From Candidula unifasciata (taxonomy: Eukaryota; Mollusca; Gastropoda; Stylommatophora; Geomitridae): DNA of 64,000 bases. Shown one piece after another: positions 12,004 through 23,000 of the stretch. The notes under the pieces are model-generated. The model did no database searches. It was not told where the DNA came from and was given only the letters and a program-made list of their open reading frames with translations. How positions within the stretch are numbered: position 1 is the stretch's first letter; each line of letters starts with the position of its first letter. The stretch lies in NCBI GenBank assembly GCA_905116865.2, contig CAJHNH020008566.1, positions 222,501 through 286,500 of the forward strand. Reading direction: 5' to 3'. The translations under genes were made by a program, and so were the position numbers.

Positions 12004-12016
12004 GTCGCCTAGCAAC
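12004..12016 (+). promoter_or_regulatory. X-box (RFX site) candidate, distal, SPEF2 promoter
   Basis: GTCGCCTAGCAAC fits the RFX X-box consensus RYYNYY-N(1-3)-RRNRAC with a 1-bp spacer, and differs at one base from the palindromic RFX site GTTGCCTAGCAAC. It lies 286 bp upstream of the SPEF2 start codon. RFX factors control ciliary genes across animals, and SPEF2 is an axonemal gene. Confidence 0.6.
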
Positions 12017-12206
12017 ATGACGCCATTGGCACCAACAATGTAGTTAATATGTCGTAAAACATGTTTAAAAAGAAGTTATATAACAATATGTTATATTAAT
12101 ATAATATAGAAATCGACTCTTCTGTTAGTTTATCAACTGAGATCATAAATTGTGACTGTTAAAAAAGTATGTTTGAAAAATTGGTATACGTGTGGCTCTG
12201 AATGTC

Positions 12207-12220
12207 GCTGTCATGGCAAC
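12207..12220 (+). promoter_or_regulatory. X-box (RFX site) candidate, proximal, SPEF2 promoter
   Basis: GCTGTCATGGCAAC matches the X-box consensus RYYNYY-AT-RRNRAC at every position. It ends 81 bp before the SPEF2 ATG (12,302), within the usual placement of X-boxes in ciliary genes. The site was read directly; binding is inferred. Confidence 0.65.
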
Positions 12221-12301
12221 AAAGATGGAGCGTCAGTAATGGCGGTGTTGCTACAACATGAAGATATTCTCTAATGCTAACCCGCGACGTCTGTGAGCAC
12301 C

Positions 12302-12359
12302 ATGACGGACATACTGTGCAAGTGGCTCAACGAAGAGCTTAACATTTCCGAGAGAATAA
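12302..12359 (+). CDS. SPEF2: SPEF2 exon 1
   Basis: Encodes [19 protein letters not shown], the start of the CH domain, close to the vertebrate start MSEILCQWLN. The ATG context CACCATGA is favourable. It ends phase 1 before donor GTATGT. Too short for an ORF scan; found by homology and phase. Confidence 0.93.
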
Positions 12360-15300
12360 GTATGTACTAGTTTTTCAGTTGTTATGCTTCAAATGTCGAC
12401 TATGTATCTCTTCTTGCAGCACTTGGCGAAGCTAAACAATTTGGGGCTCTCCTGTCAAATCCGGACGAAGAATAAAAAGCCTTGGACGACTTAGGCAGAG
12501 TTCTCTCCCTTGGCCGCACTCCAAACAGTGATCGGAAAAGCCAACGAAACAAACGACACAAGCAACATGGCAGTTAGACGCACTCACATAACTAACATCG
12601 TTCTTCCGACGCACGACTTAGTTGCCGGGAACGACTATCGTGACTGACGCTTGGCGAGGCTACAGCAACGTGGCAAACTTACGTTATGGCATCTATCTGC
12701 ACGAGGTAGTAGTCCACCAGACCAACTTCGTCGACGCCGTACACAGTCACATACACACACAAACAATTGAGGGCCTCTGGATGCTGGTCAAACGCACAAT
12801 TCGCCAACGATTGGGCACCAGCCGCACACTATTGGCGTCATATTTAGCAGAATTTCAGTGGCGCCACGCCCACAAACATCATATTGTCGGCCAGTATTTC
12901 AAAACCCTACGTCAAAATTTTCACATCTAACCCTAACCCTAACCCTACCCCTACCCCTAACCCTACCCCTAACCCTAACCCTACCCCTAACCCTACCCCT
13001 AACCCTACCCTAACCCTGCACGCAACCATATGATGACCACGCATCCCTTCACGATGCCTTACGCAACCGTACGCAGCCCTACACGCAACCGTATGATGAT
13101 AGGTTAGTGTGTCGTTTGTTTCGTTGGCTTTTCCGATCACTGTTCGCAGTGCGGCCAAGGGAGAGAACTCTGACTAAGTCGTCCAAGGCTTTTTATTCTT
13201 CGTCCGGATTTGATCGGAGAGCCAACAATTTAGTTATTTATAATATAGTAATAATCTATATATATAAAAATCAATGTTTGTGTGTTTGTTTGCCCCTTAT
13301 AGACTCGGAAACTACTGAACCGATTTAGCTGAAATTTTCAGGATATGTTTGTTTTGGTGTGAAATTAAACCTGTCACTGGTAGAGATAGGTGACCACAAA
13401 TTAAGCCATAATATTCGAAACTAATATTTATAATTTTAGTGATTTCTAATTATAGCCACGTTAGTAATTGCGCATGCGCCGTAGTCAGAACGCAAGGCTT
13501 CCACCATTTGCCGGCGAGTTACGTGCAGCCAACACCTTCTCTAATACATAGAGTAGGTCGTGGTACAGCAAACAAGACTATCTCTATATTTGCCACAATA
13601 ACCATATTAAACACGATTTCTATTTTCTGTTTTTTTTTCAAACAACCTTCGATTGGGAGGGGGGTGGGGGGGGGGGGGGCAATCAAGGACTATCTCGACG
13701 TCGGCGCAGACATTGACTGCGACATTAACTTCATTAACCATGTTAGACACGTGCGATTTCTATTGTACTGGAGTATCTATCTACGAGAAAACAATTGCCT
13801 GCGGTTTTGAGTTGTGTTATAATCGTGACACAGTAGTAGGGCACACATCTCTAATAGTTAAGTTCTCTTTTTGTTGATCCAGTTAAGTGGCTGCTTGGTC
13901 GAATGGTTAGAACACTGTGCGGGAGACCAGGGTTCGAATCCACAGTAGTTAATTTTTATTTTTACCCCGGACTAAAATAATATCCTCATCTGCTCTGTCG
14001 TGGTGACAGCACTAGCCATGTTGCCTTAATACTTTAAAAAAAAAAAAAGACAAGTAAATGGGTAAACCATTCGATAATTAAATTTGACCATTTCGCATAC
14101 TTATGATTGCATTTTGAAACTTTCCGATTGCATGGTTACGTTGAAATTTCATAGATTTCCATTTATTTTCATTTAGATTTAGTTATTTCATCTGCGTTGG
14201 AATTTTAAGCTGTGCTGTTTACCATGGCGTTCATTTCCTAATTATGGTGTTTTTTTCCTGTGTTCATTTGCTTTTCAAGTGTTTTTTTGTTTCTCCCAAC
14301 TACTTCAATGAGGGAAAGAGTTGTCGGTGAATTTAGGGGGGGGGGGGGGGGGGGGGAAACTATTAACTGAGAGAGCTTTAAGTCACAGTAACTGCTTTAC
14401 CCACTTAAAGTAGCAGCAGCAGTAATAGTTGTGGTTGGGCTGTTACACCATAGTGCTCTCATGTGAAGACCGCCGGTAAGGTTATGGCGTTCTTCTGTCG
14501 GGAAGTGAAATTATACATCCTAACCTGACCAGTCTGTGGCGACAGCACTAGCCATGCGGAACCAAATCTTCTGGCTCACGACTCTCTGTCTACTCCGATG
14601 GTAAAACAGATAGCAGTGACATTATTTTAGCTACTGTGGTGGTGGTCGTGGTAGTAGTTGTACTGGTACTTGAATGGTGATGTGGTAAATATTACACTAG
14701 CCCCATTCACTACCTATTACAATTCCGGCTCCCAATTTAGTCCCGATGGACAGGGATGTCAATGTCAGTTACAACAACAACAAAAATATCGCCAGGTAGT
14801 GATTTTCAAATTCTTCGAAGAGGAAGAGAGCAGTAGTCGGTGGAAGAGGGGAGGGGGTAATGACTTAAATTTAAGAGAACTTAAAGAGCTTTACACGTGA
14901 TTTTCAAGTTCTCATTACCTAATTTGTTTATATTTTACTAACGCTACCTCCGCTTTTCTATTTTTTACGACTTACTTTGTTATTCACAAGTACAGTTTTA
15001 GCTTTACTTCCGTCCCCTATAAAAATACAAACAGCTTTAGCATGTGATAACCAAATAACCATTTTTGTTACTGTGCTAATAACACCATTTAAATGACCAC
15101 TAATATAAAAACACAATTATAAGGTGCGTGTTCTAAAGTTGGAAAACCAGACTATCTCTATATCTGTGCAGAGAATGATTGCGACATTAACTATTTTAGA
15201 CACGTGCGATTTCCATTGTCTTTCTTTTCCAAAAACCTTTGATGAGGGAGAGAGTAGTAGGTGGATTTAGTTGTGGTGGTGAGAGGGGGGGGGGGGGCGG

Positions 15301-18300
15301 GGAACAAAGACTATCTCTATATCTGAGCAGACAATGATTGTATTAGACATGTGCGATTTCTATTTTCTTTCATTTTCATTTAGCCAAACTATGCCACAGC
15401 AACGCGTGGCCGGGTACAGCTAGTAATAATTAAAATATCGGTGCAGTAAAATCTGCATGCGCACACACAGTAAAAGTAAAGCATATATTTCCTAAAGGAC
15501 TTGATTGATGCCCAATGAATGCTGGGAGCCTGTGTTAATTAGAGCACAAATTTGCCAGAATACAAATGTATTTGCTTCTTCTTCTTTGCCCTCTTCTTCT
15601 TTAATTCTTAGCGTTCACAGACATAAACTCCAGTAGAAGGTTGTGGTTGTTCATCCACTTCTGCACTTTGCTGTTGCTGTAGAACTTGAATTTGACATTC
15701 ACATAGGTTTAACAGATCTAGCTTATTTGTAAGCAGACTATAGGTTCCTCAACTCTCATGTAGATGTACTCTGATTTCAAAGGAAACATCCCTAATTAGT
15801 CATTTTTTTACAACATGCTTATTTGTTTAAAGGGCAATGGGTCTGTTCTTGTTGCTGTCACATTAGGGCACCAGAACCCAGATGGGTGGGGTGGGGGGGG
15901 TGGGGGGGGGTGTAATCTGGTGATTGTTGCTCCTATTGTTATTGGGAAAGGGGGGGGGGGCGCTCCATGGTGAGAGGGTCAAGCAATGTGTTCTGTGCTC
16001 CAAACCTCATGTGTTCGCTTCACTGCTGTGTCTTCCTGTTAACCATTTCAATTTTACAGACATCCCTGGAGCTATGGAGTTTGTTCTTGGTGCACTGCTG
16101 TCAGCTGGTAGACATACAATCTCTAGAGACAAATGGAACCATATGGGATCAAACCTGGTGCGATGACCATTGTGCTACTTCAGTCATCTCTGAGCTTTTA
16201 CTGACCATTGTGCTACTTCAGTCATCTCTGAGCTTTAACTGGCCATTGTGCTACTTCAACCCTCTCTGAGCTTTAACTGACCATTGTGCTACTTCAACCC
16301 TCTCTGAGCTTTAACTGACCATTGTGCTACTTCAACCCTCTCTGAGCTTTAACTGACCATTGTGCTACTTCAGCCCTCTCTAAGCTTTAACTGGCCATTG
16401 TGCTACTTCAACCCTCTCTAAGCTTTAACTGGCCATTGTGCTACTTCAACCCTCTCTAAGCTTTAACTGGCCATTGTGCTACTTCAGCCATCTCTAAGCT
16501 TTAACTGACCATTGTGCTACTTCAGCCCTCTCTAAGCTTTAACTGGCCATTGTGCTACTTCAGTCATCTCTGAGCTTTAACTGGCCATTGTGCTACTTCA
16601 GTCCTCTCTGAGCTTTAACTGGCCATTGTGCTACTTCAACCCTCTCTGAGCTTTAACTGACCATTGTGCTACTTCAGTCATCTCTGAGCTTTAACTGACC
16701 ATTGTGCTACTTCAGTCATCTCTGAGCTTTAACTGGCCATTGTGCTACTTCAACCCTCTCTAAGCTTTAACTGACCATTGTGCTACTTCAGTCATCTCTG
16801 AGCTTTAACTGGCCATCGTGCTACTTCAACCCTCTCTGAGCTTTAACTGACCATTGTGCTACTTCAACCCTCTCTAAGCTTTAACTGACCATTGTGCTAC
16901 TTCAGCCCTCTCTGAGCTTTAACTGGCCATTGTGCTACTTCAGCCCTCTCTAAGCTTTAACTGGCCATTGTGCTACTTAAGCCCTCTCTGAGCTTTAACT
17001 GACCATTGTGCTACTTCAGCCCTCTCTGAGCTTTAACTGGCCATTGTGCTACTTCAACCCTCTCTAAGCTTTAACTGACCATTGTGCTACTTCAGCCCTC
17101 TCTGAGCTTTGACTGACCATTGTGCTACTTCAACCCTCTCTGAGCTTTAACTGGCCATTGTGCTACTTCAACCCTCTCTAAGCTTTAACTGACCATTGTG
17201 CTACTTCAGCCCTATCTGAGCTTTAACTGACCATTGTGCTACTTCAGCCCTCTCTAAGCTTTAACTGACCATTGTGCTACTTCAGCCCTCTCTAAGCTTT
17301 AACTGACAATTGTGCTACTTCAGTCCTCTCTGAGCTTTAACTGACCATTGTGCTACTTCAACCCTCTCTAAGCTTTAACTGACCATTGTGCTACTTCAAC
17401 CCTCTCTAAGCTTCAACTGACCATTGTGCTACTTCAACCCTCTCTAAGCTTTAACTGGCCATTGTGCTACTTTAACCCTCTCTAAGCTTTAACTGGCCAT
17501 TGTGCTACTTCAGCCCTCTCTAAGCTTTAACTGACCATTGTGCTACTTCAGCCCTCTCTAAGCTTTAACTGGCCATTGTGCTACTTCAGTCCTCTCTGAG
17601 CTTTAACTGGCCATTGTGCTACTTCAGCCCTCTCTGAGCTTTAACTGACCATTGTGCTACTTCAACCCTCTCTAAGCTTTAACTGACCATTGTGCTACTT
17701 CAACCCTCTCTAAGCTTTAACTGACCATTGTGCTACTTCAACCCTCTCTGAGCTTTAACTGACCATTGTGCTACTTCAGTCATCTCTGAGCTTTTACTGA
17801 CCATTGTGCTACTTCAACCCTCTCTGAGCTTTAACTGGCCATTGTGCTACTTCAACCCTCTCTGAGCTTTAACTGACCATTGTGCTACTTCAACCCTCTC
17901 TAAGCTTTAACTGACCATTGTGCTACTTCAGCACTCTCTAAGCTTTAACTGACCATTGTGCTACTTCAACCCTCTCTAAGCTTTAACTGACCATTGTGCT
18001 ACTTCAGTCATCTCTGAGCTTTAACTGACCATTGTGCTACTTCAACCCTCTCTAAGCTTTAACTGACCATTGTGCTACTTCAACCCTCTCTGAGCTTTAA
18101 CTGACCATTGTGCTACTTCAACCCTCTCTAAGCTTTAACTGGCCATTGTGCTACTTCAACCCTCTCTGAGCTTTAACTGACCATTGTGCTACTTTAACCC
18201 TCTCTGAGCTTTAACTGACCATTGTGCTACTTTAACCCTCTCTAAGCTTTAACTGGCCACTGTTAGCCATTTCCTAGAAGTCCATGACAATTCACAAAGT

Positions 18301-19983
18301 TGGGCCAGAAGACAATAAACAAGAAATAAGAGCCAAAAGATTCCACACAATGCAGACATGACAGTTTTAAATCTTGTGCCAGTCATGTGTGTTCATTTCA
18401 TCCTTTCCCAGAATTCTTCAACTGATATCACACTGTATCAGTTCAACTCATTAATGCCTCATGTTTATTATTTAATGGTTTATACCAGTTCAAACTAAAA
18501 TAGTTTTTATTAATAATTTAGAATGTCAAATATTATAAGAAACAACTGAACTCTTCAGTAAAAGAAGTGAGAAATTTGTTGCAACAGTGAGCATGTTTTG
18601 CTTGTATGCACCAGGATTGTTTTCACATCTTTGAGTAATAAAAGAGAGTTTTGTCCGGCTGTATATTGGTCCTGACAACTGAATCACGGCACATTTTGGC
18701 AGAGTCCCCTCGAAAATAGGTTACTGCACGCGTTTCCATGTTGCATTTTGTGACATTATAATATGCTTACAAACTTCTGTGTTTTGATTGTATTCGTATT
18801 ACAAATCAACAAGCGGATATTGTAAAGTGGACATACAAGCTGTTAGATTACAGCAATTTTAATTGTAATTCACGGGAGACAGTCGTGTTGTGATGTGTGT
18901 GCCGCTGTTAGATTACAGCAATTATTTATTATAATTCACTGGAGACAGTCGTGTTGTGATGTGTGTGCCAATGTCACTGTTTCTAGTCAGTAGTTCGGAT
19001 TTTTGGGAACTGGCTGTTTATTACTTTTCTACTTTAAATGTAGAAATCTAACTTTTAGGGATAATACAAACAGGCAATTTAAAAGCTATATCTCGAGAAT
19101 ATCGACAGTTGTCAGGTGCAAACTATCTTGTGTTTGAAGAAAACTATTGCTTTCATATTGACTGTGCATAAATGGTGCAACCACACTGTGGATAAATTGT
19201 GTCAAGATATTTTGAAGCTCTAGATAAGTGGATGAAAATAATATTTAATTTACTAACTAACCTCTCACAGCAAGTCACTCTTTGCCTCTTTACTAATTGT
19301 TCACTAACAGTATAATTATATGTTGTAGCAGTACACTAATAATATTAATCCTTTACCATTTGACTTATGCTTCTCGAACACTGGCTGTAAACTCTAGCGG
19401 AAACTTCTGGTAGTTCATCCACCTCTTTTGCATATTTGCAGTTGTACGGTCTGTGTTAATTTTTGTAAACTGGCTTTTGCTTTGCTTCGCGAACACTGGC
19501 TGTAAACTCTTGCGGAAACTTCTGGTAGTTCATCCACTTCTTTTGCATATTTGCAGTTGTACGGTCTGTGTTAATTTTTGTAAACTGGCTTTTGCTTTCT
19601 TTCGTGAACACTGGCTGTTAAATATTGCGGAAACTTCTGGTTGTTCATCCACTTCCTATGCATATTTGTTACCAAAAAATTCGCAATGATAAGGAATTTA
19701 TTTCATCCAACAAGATGAAACTGGACAAATTTGTTTGTACCCTGAGGATACATATTTAGTAGTGCTAGAAGTAAGTACTGTTAAGAAAACTGCTCTGGGT
19801 GAAAAAAGTATTGCACATATCAATTTCATACTGATTGTGCTTGTTTACTCATTATTAAATAACAGTATAATTATATGTTGTAGTAGTCTACTAATAATAA
19901 TAATAACCATCAATCATTTATATTTATGTTATGTATGACATGTGTATGTTTCATAGCAGTATTTTTATGCGCGTACAAATGTC

Positions 19984-20022
<39 letters not shown>

Positions 20023-23000
20023 CTCCTCTGATGCAACAATACCCTCTCAGAATCAAAGAGTTAGCACTGATATTTCTTTACTTTTGCTGGAACAACTTTT
20101 AGTTCACATCTAAACGTTATTGATGTTTGTGTTCATGTTGACTATAGCAAAAGCATTTTTGTTTGTCTGTAAGAGCCTTTATTGTTATATTTAATTGGCA
20201 CACTTATTTACCTTAAAATTGATGTATAGTTCTAAAAAATATGTCGAAAATTTATGAAACTGTAGTTTAATTTGTGTATACATCTCCTCGATAAAAACTG
20301 TGGACGCAGAGGAACTCAATTCTTGCACAAGAACGGGAATTCCCGTTTGAGCTGTACGGCCTTATAAATCCAGAGCTGGCCGTGGTCAGGCTTAGGATTT
20401 GGTATTTTTCACACAATAACAACAGTTCTTGGCCCGGCTGAGGGATTCAGTCCTAGATCGTATAATGTGCAAGTCAAAGACTCCAACCTATAAGCCACCA
20501 CTACTCTGTCAAGACATCTCACTGTCCAGAAACACTGTGAGCTCAAAATGTCTGTATCATTCTCCCTAATGTTGATGATTTGGCTGCAGATAATGATGTT
20601 AGTTTTTTCCACATTAGTGCCCTACTAGTCTTTTCTCATCTCCTTGGTGATTCCATCATCTTGTATCATGTATCAAAATGTTTTGCTCATTTCCTATTTT
20701 TGTGTTTGCAGCTCCAGCAACGTTTGCTAAAGAGTTTGCGTCTGGTTATCTGCTTGGCGAGGTTCTCCACAGATACCAGCTTCAGGATGATTTTGATCAG
20801 TTTTCTTCCAGCAAGTAAGAGATTTATATTCTAATCTTGATGCCAAATGGTGATAGTTGCTACTTAAACTCACCACTTCTGCTGCCATGTGTCATGGGAG
20901 GGTTGCCAACGTGGCAGGATAATGTAACCATAATTTAGGATTTGTAGAATATATAAAAAATAAAGCCATGTTGGGGAAAAATCATTCTTGAAAAACAATA
21001 TAAGCTAAAGCTAATCTCAAAACAAAAAGTGAATGGCTGTCAAGTGTTAGCTTTTTTGGGTGTGGGTATATACTGAGTCATGGCGTATTGAGAGCAGAAC
21101 ACCAGTTTCCTTCTTGCTGCCTTTCCTTTCCAGATACTTTCCAGGAAGATCTTGCCTTATATGGTATCCATCTTGTAGGGATGTGTCAACCCCAGTGTCA
21201 CTGGCTGGAAAGTAATTCTGTGACGATTCATGACTGAACCCAGGACGGTGCCTTTGTAAATATAATCCCAGCCCCCCTACTATTATTTCTTAAAGAATTA
21301 ATTTCCACGCCAGAATTCTGGCTTTATTGAGAGATGAGCAACTGACTGGGCCATTAAGAGTTCTGGCTTTATTGAGAGATGAGCGACTGATTGGACCATT
21401 AAGAATTCTGGCTTTATTGAGAGATGAGCAGCTGATTGGACCATTAAGAGCATGAGAAAAAAAAATCACAAGTATTGATCACTGCCCATAGAAGCTTGGG
21501 ACAGAAACAGAGAATGAATAATAGAGTCTGCAACATGAAATGGGAACACGTGCTGTGCTAGTGCACTGAGTTACATGTGTTCCTACAGTGAGGTACTGAC
21601 ATGCCCTCTTATAGTGAGGTACTGACATGCCCTCCTACAGTGAGGTACTGACATGCCCTCCTACAGTGAGGTACTGACATGCCCTCCTACAGTGAGGTAC
21701 TGACATGCCCTCCTACAGTGAGGTACTGACATGCCCTCCTAAAGTGAGGTACTGACATGCCCTCCTACAGTGAGATACTGACATGCCCTCCTACAGTGAG
21801 GTACTGACATGCCCTCCTACAGTGAGGTACTGACATGCCCTCCTACAGTGAGGTACTGACATGCCCTCCTACAGTGAGGTACTGACATGCCCTCCTACAG
21901 TGAGGTACTTACATGCCCTCCTACAGTGAGGTACTGACATGCCCTCCTGCAGTGAGGTACTGATATGCCCTCCTACAGTGAGGTACTGACATGCCCTCCT
22001 ACAGTGAGGTACTGACATGCCCTCCTACAGTGAGGTACTGACATGCCCTCTTATAGTGAAGTACTGACATGCCCTCCTACAGTGAGGTACTGACATGCCC
22101 TCCTACAGTGAGGTACTGACATGCCCTCTTATAGTGAGGTACTGACATGCCCTCCTACAGTGAGGTACTGACATGCCCTCTTATAGTGAGGTACTGACAT
22201 GCCCTCCTACAGTGAGGTACTGACATGCCCTCTTATAGTGAGGTACAGTGATTTGTTGTTGATGGCAAAACATTCAAACCACGATGTGGTCATTACATAT
22301 TTCATTGGGTTGTGTCTTGTATGTCCTCTAGTGTTTGAGCTGTGTGGCCACCAAGAATTTTTTTTGTCTTGGGAGGGGGGGGGGGGGGGGGGGGGGGGGG
22401 TCGGAGGGTGAAAAGGGGGGGGGGGACTTGGATATTCACTAGCCTCTCACTACAGAGAGAGAATAATATAAATGGGGCATAACTTTGGAGTTACTTTAGT
22501 GACACTGGAACATTGGAATTCACTGATTGTGGGGGCAGTGAGTTAGATCAAATGTGAAAATAACATTAGGATAATAACAAAACTAGGCTTTTATCTCAAT
22601 CCAAAGACTACTTGTGCTGTGTGTAAAGGAAACTGAACAATAATAGAGATTCTAATGTCACAGTTACTGCCAGTAGTTGTCTTCATTCAAATGTTTTTAC
22701 AGAACAGCAAACGCAAAACTCAACAACTTCACACGCCTGGAACCCATGTTTCACTTGATGGGTATCCCGTTTGATACGACAGTGGCTCGGGATATCATGA
22801 TGGAGAAACATGGAGCAGTCACACATCTGTTGTACCAGATGTACATCGCCCTCAACAACAAGAGGAATGCCAGTCTCACCAAGGTTGCCATGACAACCCT
22901 GCAGCCGCCGGCTCATGCTAAACTTGGTGCTATAGAGACAGATATTTTTAAGGAGGTTTGTTTTCTTTATTTTCATATAATTTTAATAACCGTTGTTATT

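Larger units (their letters stand above)
12430..13235. mobile_element. Merlin-like DNA transposon remnant with ~130-bp terminal inverted repeats
   Basis: The segment at about 12,430-12,565 recurs in inverted orientation at about 13,105-13,235. For example GCCTTGGACGACTTAG on the left appears as CTAAGTCGTCCAAGGC on the right, and GGCTTTTCCGATCACTGTTC mirrors the left arm with a couple of differences. Between the arms are a transposase fragment and telomere-like repeats. Target-site duplications were not clear. Such a long inverted repeat around transposase sequence indicates a DNA transposon, probably internally rearranged. Confidence 0.8.
12360..20711 (+). other. SPEF2: SPEF2 intron 1 (8.35 kb)
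   Basis: Donor GTATGT, acceptor TTGTGTTTGCAG. It holds the Merlin-like element, a Helitron-like element, tRNA-derived SINEs and the 38-bp array. Confidence 0.85.

Noticed and set aside
13885..13960. Functional tRNA gene
   Set aside because: A perfect B box but poor acceptor and anticodon stems, and a SINE-like body with A-rich tail follow.
20409..20612. 67-codon minus-strand frame
   Set aside because: Overlaps a tRNA-like SINE remnant; no coding motif.
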